This document shows, in pieces, positions 52,039 through 60,744 of a stretch of DNA of 64,000 bases; position 1 is the stretch's first letter; each line of letters begins with the position of its first letter. Location of the stretch: NCBI RefSeq assembly GCF_900176385.1, contig NZ_FWXN01000005.1, positions 124,001-188,000 of the forward strand, given 5' to 3'. The translations under genes were made by a program, and so were the position numbers. The DNA is from Janibacter indicus. GTDB lineage: Bacteria; Actinomycetota; Actinomycetes; Actinomycetales; Dermatophilaceae. The notes under the pieces are model-generated. The model was not told where the DNA came from, searched no databases, and saw nothing but the letters and a program-made list of their open reading frames with translations.

Positions 52039-53106
52039 CTACGCCACGAAGTCCGGCCACCCCGCGTCGAGGTAGTCGACGAAGCGGTCACTCACGCTCT
52101 CCGCGTGCAGGTGCTCCCGGGTCACGGGCAGCGCCTGCATGGCGAAGGCCCCGTCCGCCTCCACCCTCCGCGGGAAGTCGTGGTGGACGATCGCGGCGCG
52201 GCCGAGATCGACGAAGTCGGCTCCCTTCGCCAGGCACCACCGCGCCTGCTGAGCCGAGCGGATCTTGCCGGCGACACCCAGGCGGGTGTGGCCCCTATGG
52301 AGACCGGTGAAGGCGTCGATGAGCAGGTCGCCCTCCTCGTCGACGGTCATGAAGGCGTCCCACAGCGACATGTCGACGTAGTCGACGAGGCCGGAGTCGA
52401 GGACCCACTGGGCGACGGTGACGCCTTCATCGAGGACGATCCCGTTGCCCTGCGGCGTGAGGCGGATCCCCACCTGGAAGTCGGGGTCGGTCCGCTCCCG
52501 GATCCCACGCAGGACGTCGAAGAGCATCCGAGCACGGTCCTCGAGGGAGCCGCCGTAGCCGTCGGTGCGGTGGTTGTGCCGGCCGTCGAGGAACTGGCAG
52601 ATGAGGTAGCCGTGGGCACCGTGCACCTCGACGCCGTCGAAGCCGGCGCGCTCCGCACGTTCGGCACCGACGACGAAGTCCTCGACCGCCTGCTGCACCT
52701 CGCCGGTGCTCAGGGCGCGGACCCCGCGCTCGGGGTCGGCCCACGGGGCGACGTTGTCGACACCGGTGACGGTCGGGTCGGAGCGGCGGCCGCCGTGGTG
52801 CAGCTGGACGGACGAGACGCTGCCGGCCGCGCGGATGCCGTCGGCCAGACGCGTCAGGCCCGCGAGGTGCCGGTCGTCGCTGATGCCGAGTTGCCCGCCC
52901 CACGCCTGCCCCGCCCGAGACACGTAGGTCGCGCAGGTCATCGTCAGGCCGAAGCCGCCTTCGGCACGGGCCACGAGCCATCGGTACTCGTCGTCGGAGA
53001 GGGTGCCGTCGGCGTGGCTCTGGGTGTTGGTGAGCGGGGCGAGGGCGAAGCGGTTGGCCCAGGCAGCGCCGTGCCCCAGCTCGAGGCGCTCGTGGAGAGT
53101 GGTCAT
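52039..53106 (-). CDS. NADH:flavin oxidoreductase (old yellow enzyme family)
   Basis: 355 residues. FMN-binding TIM barrel with RFALAPLTNTQSHADGTLSD, SVQLHHGGRRSDP, FDGVEVHGAHGYLICQFLDG, RHNHRTDGYGGSLEDRARML, and a C-terminal FVDLGRAAIVHHDFP phosphate site. It has no Fe-S or second Rossmann domain, unlike the FadH at 1400-3418. It probably reduces activated alkenes. A repeat array lies directly upstream. Confidence 0.9.
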   Translation of the reverse strand: MTTLHERLELGHGAAWANRFALAPLTNTQSHADGTLSDDEYRWLVARAEGGFGLTMTCATYVSRAGQAWGGQLGISDDRHLAGLTRLADGIRAAGSVSSVQLHHGGRRSDPTVTGVDNVAPWADPERGVRALSTGEVQQAVEDFVVGAERAERAGFDGVEVHGAHGYLICQFLDGRHNHRTDGYGGSLEDRARMLFDVLRGIRERTDPDFQVGIRLTPQGNGIVLDEGVTVAQWVLDSGLVDYVDMSLWDAFMTVDEEGDLLIDAFTGLHRGHTRLGVAGKIRSAQQARWCLAKGADFVDLGRAAIVHHDFPRRVEADGAFAMQALPVTREHLHAESVSDRFVDYLDAGWPDFVA

Positions 53107-53138
53107 GGCGCCATCCTCTCAACGCCCGGCCGGCCGCA

Positions 53139-53300
53139 CGCTGGTCGAGGTGCGAAGCCAACGCTGGTCGAGGTGCGAAGGCCGCCAGGCCTGAGGTGCG
53201 AAGCCACCGCTGGTCGAGGTGCGAAGGCCGCCAGGCCTGAGGTGCGAAGCCAACGCTGGTCGAGGTGCGAAGGCCGCCAGGCCTGAGCCTCGAGACCCCA
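53139..53300 (+). repeat. 46-bp tandem array derived from repeat family A
   Basis: CGCTGGTCGAGGTGCGAAG begins at 53139, 53162, 53208 and 53254 (one 23-bp step, then two of 46 bp), joined by GCCGCCAGGCCTGAGGTGCG. The array closes with AGCCTCGAGACC, an inverted family A arm. No gene is present; 53107-53442 otherwise holds only the 20-mer repeat and the lipoprotein promoter. Confidence 0.8.
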
Positions 53301-53305
53301 GATCC

Positions 53306-53325
53306 GACGCTACGCCGCTGCTCCG
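53306..53325 (+). repeat. Copy of the 20-mer found after the MFS gene
   Basis: GACGCTACGCCGCTGCTCCG differs at one base from 8618-8637 and from the complement of 55169-55188. It is bracketed by CAGATCCG on the left and CAGATCCGG on the right. Confidence 0.65.
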
Positions 53326-53442
53326 TACGACGGGTCAGATCCGGTGCCTGTGGATCGTCGAGATGCGATCAGCGGAGATCTCGCTACCGTGGATGCAGTT
53401 CGGGGGCGGGCTCTGCCCCACATGCGACGAAGGGGAGAACCC

Positions 53443-54057
53443 GTGCAGTCCACGCGAGGTGCAGCGATCCTTGCTGCCGTGGCGGTCCTGACCGGTGGCC
53501 TGGCGGCCTGCGGCGACGACAGCGAGCCGCAGGAGTCGACGACCACCGCCTCCCCGATCGACCGCAGCACCGACTCCCCCTCGTCGTCGGAGTCGAGCTC
53601 TTCGTCGGGGTCCGAGACCTCGTCCGCGTCGGGCGAAGGGAAGGTCGCCAAACTGCCCGAGGAGGCCCAGGCCAAGACGAAGGAAGGCGCGATTGCCTTC
53701 AACGAGTGGTACCTAACCCAGGTAGGCGAATCCCTGAAGACTGCGGACTCAACAACTGTTCGTGCCTACTCGAGCGACTGCGCCTTCTGCGACGAGATCG
53801 CCAAAACGGCGGACCAGTTCGCCAAGGACGGGATCACGGCAGACAAGAACCCCTATTCTCTCCAGGTCCAATCTGCCAAGGCTCGCACGGACTCTGGATA
53901 CCGTGTCGAAGTATTGTTGAACATCTCGGAGTACCGAAAAGTTGCCTCGGATGGCAGGAGAGGCCCAGCAGTTAAGCCCTCCTCAATCACTCTCGTGACC
54001 AATACGAAACAGAGCGCCGAGGGCTGGCGGATCCATGAAGTGGTCCGAACCAAATGA
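53443..54057 (+). CDS. Lipoprotein of the DUF6318 type
   Basis: 204 residues from GTG 53443, with AAGGGGAG 6 nt upstream (an in-frame ATG is at 53422). A signal peptide with the lipobox LAAC is near residue 20, followed by a Ser/Thr-rich linker. The folded domain, AIAFNEWYLTQVGESLKTAD and YSSDCAFCDEIAKTADQF, contains the CxxC seen in DUF6318 lipoproteins. From about 53740 the codons become much less GC-rich. Its stop overlaps the next start (ATGA), so it is paired with the secreted protein. Confidence 0.75.
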   Translation: MQSTRGAAILAAVAVLTGGLAACGDDSEPQESTTTASPIDRSTDSPSSSESSSSSGSETSSASGEGKVAKLPEEAQAKTKEGAIAFNEWYLTQVGESLKTADSTTVRAYSSDCAFCDEIAKTADQFAKDGITADKNPYSLQVQSAKARTDSGYRVEVLLNISEYRKVASDGRRGPAVKPSSITLVTNTKQSAEGWRIHEVVRTK

Positions 54058-55058
54058 GCAGCTTTAGGCGGACGTGCGCACTCACAGCAGCGGTTTTTGC
54101 CCTCGCAGCCTCACCAACGGCGGCCGCGACAGCCGAGCCGGTCACCCCAACTCCAACTCCCACTCCCACCCAGACGCAACTTCCAGAGATTTCGGGAGAC
54201 GACGACACCCTCAGCGCGCTTGGAAACAGCGGCACGGATATGTCGGGTGGCCAGGGCCAGAAGCCTCCGCCTGGCGCCAACGGGCCGAGCGGGGCGTCTG
54301 GATCAGACGACGGCAAAGGCGCACCCAAGGTCAAGAACGCGCCCAAGGACGTCAAGGTCCAGGTCAACAGCGAACCATGCTCAAACTTCGGGGTCGAGCA
54401 GTGCTCCCAAGCCCGAGCCGCCTGCGACAGCGCCGCCGGTGGCAGCAACTACCAGCCACCCACCATCACCTGGGTCAAGGTCGATGACGGGCCCTGGACC
54501 TACAACGGCATGACGTGTGGTCCCCCGACCAGCATCAGCATCCCTGGTGTGGAGGGCGCCGTCCAGGTCCAGCCCCCGCCAGTGCCGACCATGGCCCAGA
54601 TCCAGACCGCCTTCCGCGAGCTGCCCTTCAGCAAGCCCAGCGTCTCGGTCCAGCCCAAGGGCAACAAGACCCTCAAGGGCCTGAAGACCTTCTACGCCGC
54701 CACCTGGCCCGACGACTCCGGACTCCAGCCCGGCGAGACGAGCAAGCCGGTGAAGCTGCTGTCCTGGACCATCGACTTCCGGGTCGCCGCGCAGGACTAC
54801 CGCTACGACTTCGGCGACGGCACCACCTCAGGGTGGACGACCAGCACCGGCGGCACCTACCCCGACGGGGACGTCACCCACACCTACAAGAACACCGGCG
54901 ACAAGGACGTCAAGGTCGACGCCCGCCTCACCGGCCAGTACCGCGTCAACGGCGGCCAGTGGCAGGACATCGCCACCGTCGCCGACCTCCAGGACGAGCC
55001 CGTCGACACCCTCGAGGTCCTCGGCACCCGCACCCGCCTGACCTCCTACACCTACTGA
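54054..55058 (+). CDS. Secreted protein with Pro/Thr linker and PKD-like domain
   Basis: 334 residues. Signal peptide TCALTAAVFALAASPTAAAT followed by VTPTPTPTPTQTQ and a Gly/Ser/Pro-rich region. Later DYRYDFGDGTTSGWTTS and DVTHTYKNTGDKDV match a PKD-like beta fold (DFGDG). There is no membrane anchor or sorting signal, so it is probably released or held through its lipoprotein partner. The first ~180 bp have lower GC than the rest. A copy of its last ~45 codons is at 49726-49870. Confidence 0.72.
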   Translation: MSSFRRTCALTAAVFALAASPTAAATAEPVTPTPTPTPTQTQLPEISGDDDTLSALGNSGTDMSGGQGQKPPPGANGPSGASGSDDGKGAPKVKNAPKDVKVQVNSEPCSNFGVEQCSQARAACDSAAGGSNYQPPTITWVKVDDGPWTYNGMTCGPPTSISIPGVEGAVQVQPPPVPTMAQIQTAFRELPFSKPSVSVQPKGNKTLKGLKTFYAATWPDDSGLQPGETSKPVKLLSWTIDFRVAAQDYRYDFGDGTTSGWTTSTGGTYPDGDVTHTYKNTGDKDVKVDARLTGQYRVNGGQWQDIATVADLQDEPVDTLEVLGTRTRLTSYTY

Positions 55059-55168
55059 CCGGGCAGCGACGCCACGTTCCGCTCCGCATGATTCACAGCA
55101 CGAGTCAGGGGCGTACCGGCCGATTCAGCCATGCCAACACGGTCACCAGGAGCGCGTGACCCACCAGC

Positions 55169-55188
55169 CGGAGCAACGGCGTAGCGTC
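55169..55188 (-). repeat. Third copy of the 20-mer, inverted
   Basis: The minus strand reads GACGCTACGCCGTTGCTCCG, identical to 8618-8637. Confidence 0.7.
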
Positions 55189-55245
55189 CGATTCCCCCCC
55201 TTCATCCCCTCCCCGCTGCCCTCACCCAAGCGCGAGACTGGCCTC

Positions 55246-56085
55246 ATGGCTCTCACCGACGCTGCCTACCAGTCCGACCCCGGCGGTCCCCTCGACGTCG
55301 ACCACGAGCTCTACGACCGCATCGGGTCGATGACTCAGGGCCGGGAGCTCGTCGACTCCTTCACCATCCCGATCCGCAGCGGCCGGGCCTGGGAGGTCCC
55401 CGCCGGGCACGTCTGCCGCATCGTCACCATCGAGGGCCCGCAGGTCGCCGACCTCAACCTCTGGAACCTGCACGACCCCCGCGAGCGCCTCTGGGCCGCC
55501 CGCACCCGCCAGCTCCAGGCCGCCCACGTCTCGCTCCACGACCGGCTGTGGTCGACCCTGCCCTTCCTCCGCCCGCTCGTGACGATCACCGGCGACTCCC
55601 TCGCCGACTACGGCGTCGACGACGACGGGGGCCGCGTCCACGACCTGCTCGGCACCCGCTGCGACCCCTACGTCAACCAGATGCTCAACGACGCCCCCTT
55701 CGACTACCACTGCCACTCCAACCTCACCCGGGCCGTGCGGCCGTGGCATCTCACCGAGCTCGACGTCCACGACGTGCTCAACGTCTTCCAGTGCACCGGG
55801 CTCAACGACCGCGACGAGTACTTCATGAAGACCTGCCCCGCCAAGCAGGGCGACTACTTCGAGTTCTTCGCCGAGATCGACGTGCTCGCGGCTCTGTCCA
55901 CGTGCCCGGGCGGCGACCTGTCGGTCCCGATGTTCGGCCCGGACGCGGGCGACGCCGAGTCCGTCTGCCGCCCGCTCGGCATCGAGGTCCACCGGGTCCC
56001 GGACGAGGCGCTCGAGGGCTGGTCCCCGCCGGCGCGCGCCGCCTACGCGCAGGACCACGGGCTGGCGGCCCGCCCCTGGAGGTGA
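55246..56085 (+). CDS. DUF1989 (urea carboxylase-associated) family protein
   Basis: 279 residues from ATG 55246. AWEVPAGHVCRIVTIEGPQV, ADLNLWN, then GTRCDPYVNQMLNDAPFDYH CHSNL and VFQCTGLNDRDEYFMKTCPA are the conserved blocks. Cys and His residues in 'HVCR', 'CHSN' and 'CP' probably bind metal. Relatives lie beside urea carboxylase genes, but none is nearby here, so its substrate is open. The frame extends upstream, but that part is repeat and spacer. Confidence 0.85.
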   Translation: MALTDAAYQSDPGGPLDVDHELYDRIGSMTQGRELVDSFTIPIRSGRAWEVPAGHVCRIVTIEGPQVADLNLWNLHDPRERLWAARTRQLQAAHVSLHDRLWSTLPFLRPLVTITGDSLADYGVDDDGGRVHDLLGTRCDPYVNQMLNDAPFDYHCHSNLTRAVRPWHLTELDVHDVLNVFQCTGLNDRDEYFMKTCPAKQGDYFEFFAEIDVLAALSTCPGGDLSVPMFGPDAGDAESVCRPLGIEVHRVPDEALEGWSPPARAAYAQDHGLAARPWR

Positions 56086-56107
56086 GGGGCTCCCCCTTCG
56101 CCCGAGG

Positions 56108-56842
56108 TCACCGACGCCCCCGCCACCCGGAGTCGTTGTGGTCATTGCGCCCGCCGACCACGACCCAGGTCCGCGCCCCCTGCGGCGTGACGTGCAACGA
56201 GAGCCCACGGGGATAGAAGCCGGACGACCCGCTGGCGAAGACCCGGCCGGGTGGCATCGGTGCCGGCCTCACGCCCCGACCCCACGAACCGATCGGGGTC
56301 GCCATGACCTGCGGCCCCCACGGCACATCCGTGACGTCGTGCACGAGCGCTGGCGGGGCCCCGGCGAGGATCCGACTCACCCGCAGGTGCGTCCTGACCG
56401 CGCCCCAGACGACGCCGAGCCCGACGGCCCCGAGCACCGCGAGGAAGGCGACGAGCCCGAACTGCCACACCCCGGGCGACGAGGTGTGGGTGTCGTCGTC
56501 GGCCACCCACACCTGCATCTGGTCGCCGACCTGGTCGTGGCCGCCGCACTCCGTGACGGTGTCGACCCGGCTCCGTCCGTCCTGCTGCCACTCGAGCGTC
56601 AGGTGCTTCCGCGTGCCATAACTCCGACGGCCGGAGCGGCACCGCCCGTCGACCTCGATCTGGGTGATCGTCGCGGTGTACTCCTCGCTCTGCCACAGGA
56701 CGTGCTGACGCGTCTCGCTGTCGACGGCGACCAGCCCGAGGCCGGCGACCGCCACCGCGAGCAGCGCCACGCACCAGGCGATCGCCTTCTTGATCGCAGA
56801 CCGGACGTAGTGGTGGAGCAGGCGGATCTCGGAGGGCGGCAC
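56108..56842 (-). CDS. Two-helix membrane protein, DUF3592-like
   Basis: 244 residues. Membrane helices AWCVALLAVAVAGLGLVAVD and WQFGLVAFLAVLGAVGLGVV flank an outside domain (EYTATITQIEVDGRCRSGRR, VTECGGHDQVGDQMQVWVAD) of the DUF3592 type. A C-terminal cytoplasmic part follows (TDVPWGPQVMATPIGSWGRG). Function unknown. Confidence 0.6.
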   Translation of the reverse strand: MPPSEIRLLHHYVRSAIKKAIAWCVALLAVAVAGLGLVAVDSETRQHVLWQSEEYTATITQIEVDGRCRSGRRSYGTRKHLTLEWQQDGRSRVDTVTECGGHDQVGDQMQVWVADDDTHTSSPGVWQFGLVAFLAVLGAVGLGVVWGAVRTHLRVSRILAGAPPALVHDVTDVPWGPQVMATPIGSWGRGVRPAPMPPGRVFASGSSGFYPRGLSLHVTPQGARTWVVVGGRNDHNDSGWRGRR

Positions 56843-56929
56843 AGCCAGATGTCTACCAGCGGCGCCCTTGCCCGCGCCTGAGGCGAGGGGGGAGCACTCC
56901 CCTTGGCCACGGGCGGGGTCCGCATCAAG

Positions 56930-57883
56930 CTAGTGCCGCACCCCGCGCATCGCCCGACGGACCGCCTCGTCGAAGCCGACGAGACCCTGCGCCGGCAGAC
57001 CCACGAGCTCGTCGAGGTCGTGCTCGCGACGCACGACCTCGTGCACGAGGCTGCCGACGAGGGGTTTGGCCACGGCGGCGTCGACCGGCGTGATGAGCCC
57101 GACCCAGTGGCTGGCGAGCCACGGCGTGAGCACCGGCAGCGTGAGCACCACCCGTCGCCGCAGCCCGGTCACTGCCGCGAAGCGCTGGATCATCTGCTTG
57201 TAGGTCAGCACCTCGGGACCGCCGATGTCGAAGGCTCGGTCGACCTCCGCGGGCAGGGAGGCCGCACCGACGAGGTAGTGCAGCGCGTCGTCGATCGCGA
57301 TCGGCTGGATCCGGTTGCGCAACCACTGCGGGGCGACCATCACGGGTAGCCGCTCGGTGAGGTAGCGCAGCATGTCGAAGGAGACCGACCCGTTGCCGAG
57401 CACGACCGCTGCCTGGAGGACGGCCGTCGGCACCGGACCGTCGAGCAGGATCTGCCCGACCTCGACGCGCGAGGCGAGGTGCTCCGACAGGTCCGCACCC
57501 TCGGGGTGCAAGCCGCCGAGGTAGACGATGCGCTCCACGCCAGCCTCGCCCGCGGCCGCGGCGAAGCCCTCAGCGAGCTCTCGGTCGCGGCGCGCGAGAT
57601 CCCCCCCGCCGTCCATCGAGTGCACGAGGTAGTAGGCGACGTCGGTCCCCGACAGCGCCCGGCGCAGGTCGGCCTCGGACGTCGCGTCGCCCTCGACGAC
57701 CTCGACACGGTCGGCCCAGTCGCGGCCGCGCAGTCGCTCGCTCGAGCGCGTGAGGACCCGCACCTTCCAGCCGTCGTCGAGCAGTCGGGGCACGAGCAGC
57801 CCGCCGATGTAGCCGGTGGCGCCGGTGACGAGTGCGGTGCCGGGCTCTTCCGGCGCGGCGAAGGGGGTGGAAGCTTCGGTCAT
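56930..57883 (-). CDS. NAD(P)H-binding SDR-like protein (YbjT type)
   Basis: 317 residues. ALVTGATGYIGGLLVPRLLD is the Rossmann motif. VAYYLVHSMDGGGDLARRDR, VERIVYLGGLHPEG and VLQAAVVLGNGSVSFDMLRY follow the YbjT/ComplexI-assembly-like pattern. Members of this group often sit in photolyase and carotenoid regions. It ends the minus-strand run begun at 64000 and starts 7 bp after the CPBP gene stop, so it is likely part of the same transcript. Confidence 0.85.
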   Translation of the reverse strand: MTEASTPFAAPEEPGTALVTGATGYIGGLLVPRLLDDGWKVRVLTRSSERLRGRDWADRVEVVEGDATSEADLRRALSGTDVAYYLVHSMDGGGDLARRDRELAEGFAAAAGEAGVERIVYLGGLHPEGADLSEHLASRVEVGQILLDGPVPTAVLQAAVVLGNGSVSFDMLRYLTERLPVMVAPQWLRNRIQPIAIDDALHYLVGAASLPAEVDRAFDIGGPEVLTYKQMIQRFAAVTGLRRRVVLTLPVLTPWLASHWVGLITPVDAAVAKPLVGSLVHEVVRREHDLDELVGLPAQGLVGFDEAVRRAMRGVRH

Positions 57884-57890
57884 GGGTGGA

Positions 57891-58613
57891 TCACCTCACG
57901 AGGTCGAGGACGGGGGGCAGGAGGAGGAGCATCGCGCTGGACCACACGACGTGGGTGATCGTCGGCGCGAGGACGCCACCGGTGACCCGGCGCTGGGCGC
58001 CGGTGATCAACCCGAGGACGAGGGCGGCGAGGGCGAGGGCGAAGTTGCCCGTGGCCGCGGTCGCCGCGACGTAGACGACGGTCGTCACCGCGATCGGGTG
58101 CCACCGCTCGACGGCGGCGTACAGCGCCCCGCGGAAGAAGAGCTCCTCGCCGACGCCGGTGACGACGGTGACGACCCAGATCGGGCCGAGCGACCCGTAG
58201 CGGGCGTGGTCGAGCACGTCGTCGATGCGCGCCGCCACCCACGGGACCCGACCGACGACGAGGGCACCCACGACGAAGATCGCCACGGCGAGCAGCGCGA
58301 GCGCCACCGGCTGGACGACCGGCCGGGTTAGCCCGGCATCGCGGGTGTGCGCCCACCCGACGTGCAGCCGGCCCGCCGCCAGCGCGCCGACGACCCACAC
58401 GGCGGCGAGCGCGAGCGCGCCGAGGTAGAAGGACTCGTCCCCCGGCTCGATCCGCAGGGTCAGCCCCAGGACGACCGAGCCCACGACGAGGGTCACGGCG
58501 ACGACGACCCGGCGCCGCCGCACCTGCGCCGGGCTCTCCGACCGTTCGACCGGCACCGGGGTGACCAGGGCGGCCCGGGTGAAGTCCCGCAGCTCACGCG
58601 CCGGGTTGATCAC
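57891..58613 (-). CDS. CPBP-family intramembrane metalloprotease-like protein
   Basis: 240 residues with about seven membrane helices. The family motif is GVGEELFFRGALYAAVE (EExxxR), and THVVWSSAMLLL supplies the second His motif. Related Rce1/Abi proteins cleave prenylated or bacteriocin-related peptides in the membrane. Its ATG overlaps the photolyase stop by 4 bp (ATGA). Confidence 0.88.
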   Translation of the reverse strand: MINPARELRDFTRAALVTPVPVERSESPAQVRRRRVVVAVTLVVGSVVLGLTLRIEPGDESFYLGALALAAVWVVGALAAGRLHVGWAHTRDAGLTRPVVQPVALALLAVAIFVVGALVVGRVPWVAARIDDVLDHARYGSLGPIWVVTVVTGVGEELFFRGALYAAVERWHPIAVTTVVYVAATAATGNFALALAALVLGLITGAQRRVTGGVLAPTITHVVWSSAMLLLLPPVLDLVR

Positions 58614-59995
58614 GAGTCCCTCGCTGCGTCGTAGCGCGCCAGCGCCTCGCGTCGCTCCTCCGCGTGGTCAACGACCCGCTGCGGGTAGCCGTGCGCGTAC
58701 CCCTCGTCGTGGTCCCACGGGGTGTGCGCCGTCGCGCCCGGCAGGTGCGCGAGCTCGGGCACCCAGCGGCGCACGTAGGCGCCGTCGGGGTCGAAGCGCT
58801 CCCCCTGCCGCACGGGGTTGAAGACACGGAAGTACGGCGCCGCGTCCGTCCCGGTGCCGGCAACCCACTGCCAGCCGTGGGAGTTGGAGGCGAGGTCGCC
58901 GTCGACGAGGTGGTCGAGGAAGTGCCGCGCCCCGACCGGCCACCACACGTGCAGGTCCTTGGTGAGGAAGCTCGCGACGACCATCCGCACCCGGTTGTGC
59001 ATCCAGCCCTGCGCCGCGAGCTGGCGCATCCCCGCGTCGACGAAGGGGTACCCGGTCCGCCCCTCGCGCCAGGCCGCGACGAGCCGGTCGGTCTCCGGAC
59101 CCTCGTCGTAGGGCAGGCCGGCGAGCACGTCACGCAGGTCCTGCCAGGCCGAGCCGGGGTGGTGCCAGAGCACGTCGGCGTAGAACTCGCGCCAGGCGAG
59201 CTCGGTGACGAAGCGCTGCGCGCCCTCGCCGTCGCCGTCGGGGTGCGCGGCGAGGTCGGCGAGCAGCGTGCGCGGGTGGATCTCGCCGTGGGTGAGGTGC
59301 ACCGAGATCCGGCTCGTCGCGTCGAGGTCGGGTCGGTCACGAGCGGTGTCGTAGTCGGCGAGGTCGTCGTCGAGGAAGGCCCGCCACCGCTCCCGGGCGT
59401 CGTCCTCCCCCGCTGGTCCGTCGACCGCCTCCTCGTCGGCGGCGGCCAGCACCGCCGGGAGCCCGTCGTCGCCGAGGCCGTCGAGCTGCTCGGCGTCGAC
59501 ACGGCTCCACTCGACGTCAGGCCTTCCCGCAGGCTCCGGCCAGCCGTGGTCGCGCCAGGCCCGGGCGAAGGGAGTGAACACCTTGTAGGGGGTGCCCTCA
59601 CCCGTGCGGACCAGGCCCGGCCCGACGGCACAGGGACTGCCGGTCGTCACCAGCTCGCGACCCGCAGCGGTGAGCTCGTCGGCGACCGCCGCGTCACGCT
59701 CGCGGCCCTCCGGCGTCGTGTCCCGGGTGACGTGCACCCGGTCCGCGCCCACCGCCTCCGCCGCCCGCGCCACGAGGTCCACCGGGTCGCCGACGCGCAC
59801 GACGAGGGCGCCCCCGGTCGCCCGGTGCAGTGCGGCGAGCGAGCGTCGCAACCGCTGCGCCGGCGGGCGCTCGTCGTCCACCTGACCCGGTTCGAGCACG
59901 ACGAGGGGCAGGACCTCCCCTTCGTCATGGGCAGCGAGGAGCGCCGGGTGGTCGGCCAGGCGCAGGTCCCGGCGAAACCACAGCACGCTCGTCAT
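58610..59995 (-). CDS. phrB: Deoxyribodipyrimidine photolyase
   Basis: 461 residues: MTSVLWFRRDLRLADHPALL, KVFTPFARAW, TSRISVHLTHGEIHPRTL, AWREFYADVLWHHP, then YPFVDAGMRQLAAQGWMHNR VRMV and the FAD-site block DGDLASNSHGWQWVAGTG. It uses light to split cyclobutane pyrimidine dimers, with FAD as cofactor. The conserved Trp chain region is intact. It overlaps the SDR upstream and the CPBP gene downstream, placing it within a coupled operon. Confidence 0.94.
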   Translation of the reverse strand: MTSVLWFRRDLRLADHPALLAAHDEGEVLPLVVLEPGQVDDERPPAQRLRRSLAALHRATGGALVVRVGDPVDLVARAAEAVGADRVHVTRDTTPEGRERDAAVADELTAAGRELVTTGSPCAVGPGLVRTGEGTPYKVFTPFARAWRDHGWPEPAGRPDVEWSRVDAEQLDGLGDDGLPAVLAAADEEAVDGPAGEDDARERWRAFLDDDLADYDTARDRPDLDATSRISVHLTHGEIHPRTLLADLAAHPDGDGEGAQRFVTELAWREFYADVLWHHPGSAWQDLRDVLAGLPYDEGPETDRLVAAWREGRTGYPFVDAGMRQLAAQGWMHNRVRMVVASFLTKDLHVWWPVGARHFLDHLVDGDLASNSHGWQWVAGTGTDAAPYFRVFNPVRQGERFDPDGAYVRRWVPELAHLPGATAHTPWDHDEGYAHGYPQRVVDHAEERREALARYDAARDS

Positions 59996-60744
59996 GCTCT
60001 GCCCGCCAGTCGTGACGACAGCGCCGTCCATGCGCGCACCGGCAGGAGGCGGGCGAGTTTCATCGTCACCGCCATGGGCCACGGGAAGACGATCTCGGGT
60101 CGGCCCGACTCGAGGCCGTCGGCGATCTCGCGCGCCGCCTCGTCGGCGTCGATGATGAAGGGCATGGGGAAGGAGTTGCTCTCCGTCATCTCCGTCCGGA
60201 CGAAGCCGGGGCAGACCGTCGTGACGCGGACTCCCTTCGCGGACAAAGACGCTCGCATGGACTCCAGGAGGGTGATCTGGGCCGACTTCGTCGCGGCATA
60301 GGCCTCGGCCCCGGAGAGGCCGCGGTATCCGGCGACCGAGGCGACGCCCACGAGGTGACCGCTGCGTCGGGCGACCATGTCGGGCACGGTCGCGTCGACG
60401 ACGTGCCCGAGACCGAGAAGGTTGACCTCGACGTGCCGGGCGAACTCCTCGGCCTGCCAGTCGGTCGCGTCGAAGGTGTGCCAGTAGCCGGCACACCACA
60501 CGACCGTGTCGATGGGCCCGATGGTCTCGCCCACCTGCCGTGCCCCCTCGAGCACCGCGGCGTGGTCGGTCACGTCGACCGGGACGGTCGCGAAGCGCCC
60601 CCGGGACAGCTCGTCGAGCCGATCCGCCCGGCGCGCGCTCACGGCGACGATCGCTCCGCGCTCGTGCAGCTCCTCGGCGAGAGCCGCGCCGATGCCGCTC
60701 GACGCCCCGACGAGCCAGACCCGCTGCCCCACCAGGCTGCTCAC
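59992..60744 (-). CDS. Short-chain dehydrogenase/reductase
   Basis: 250 residues from GTG 60744: RVWLVGASSGIGAALAEELH (TGxxxGxG type), WCAGYWHTF (NAG variant), GVASVAGYRGLSGAEAYAAT KSA with the Ser-Tyr-Lys set, and VTTVCPGFVRTEM. The C-terminal helix MAVTMKLARLLPVRAWTALS may touch the membrane. It lies between the CFA-type methyltransferase and photolyase genes with 4-bp overlaps at both ends, suggesting a lipid-related substrate. Confidence 0.9.
   Translation of the reverse strand: MSSLVGQRVWLVGASSGIGAALAEELHERGAIVAVSARRADRLDELSRGRFATVPVDVTDHAAVLEGARQVGETIGPIDTVVWCAGYWHTFDATDWQAEEFARHVEVNLLGLGHVVDATVPDMVARRSGHLVGVASVAGYRGLSGAEAYAATKSAQITLLESMRASLSAKGVRVTTVCPGFVRTEMTESNSFPMPFIIDADEAAREIADGLESGRPEIVFPWPMAVTMKLARLLPVRAWTALSSRLAGRA

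Noticed and set aside
53139-53300. Possible CRISPR array
   Set aside because: The intervening sequence is itself repeated; there are no unique spacers and no cas genes.
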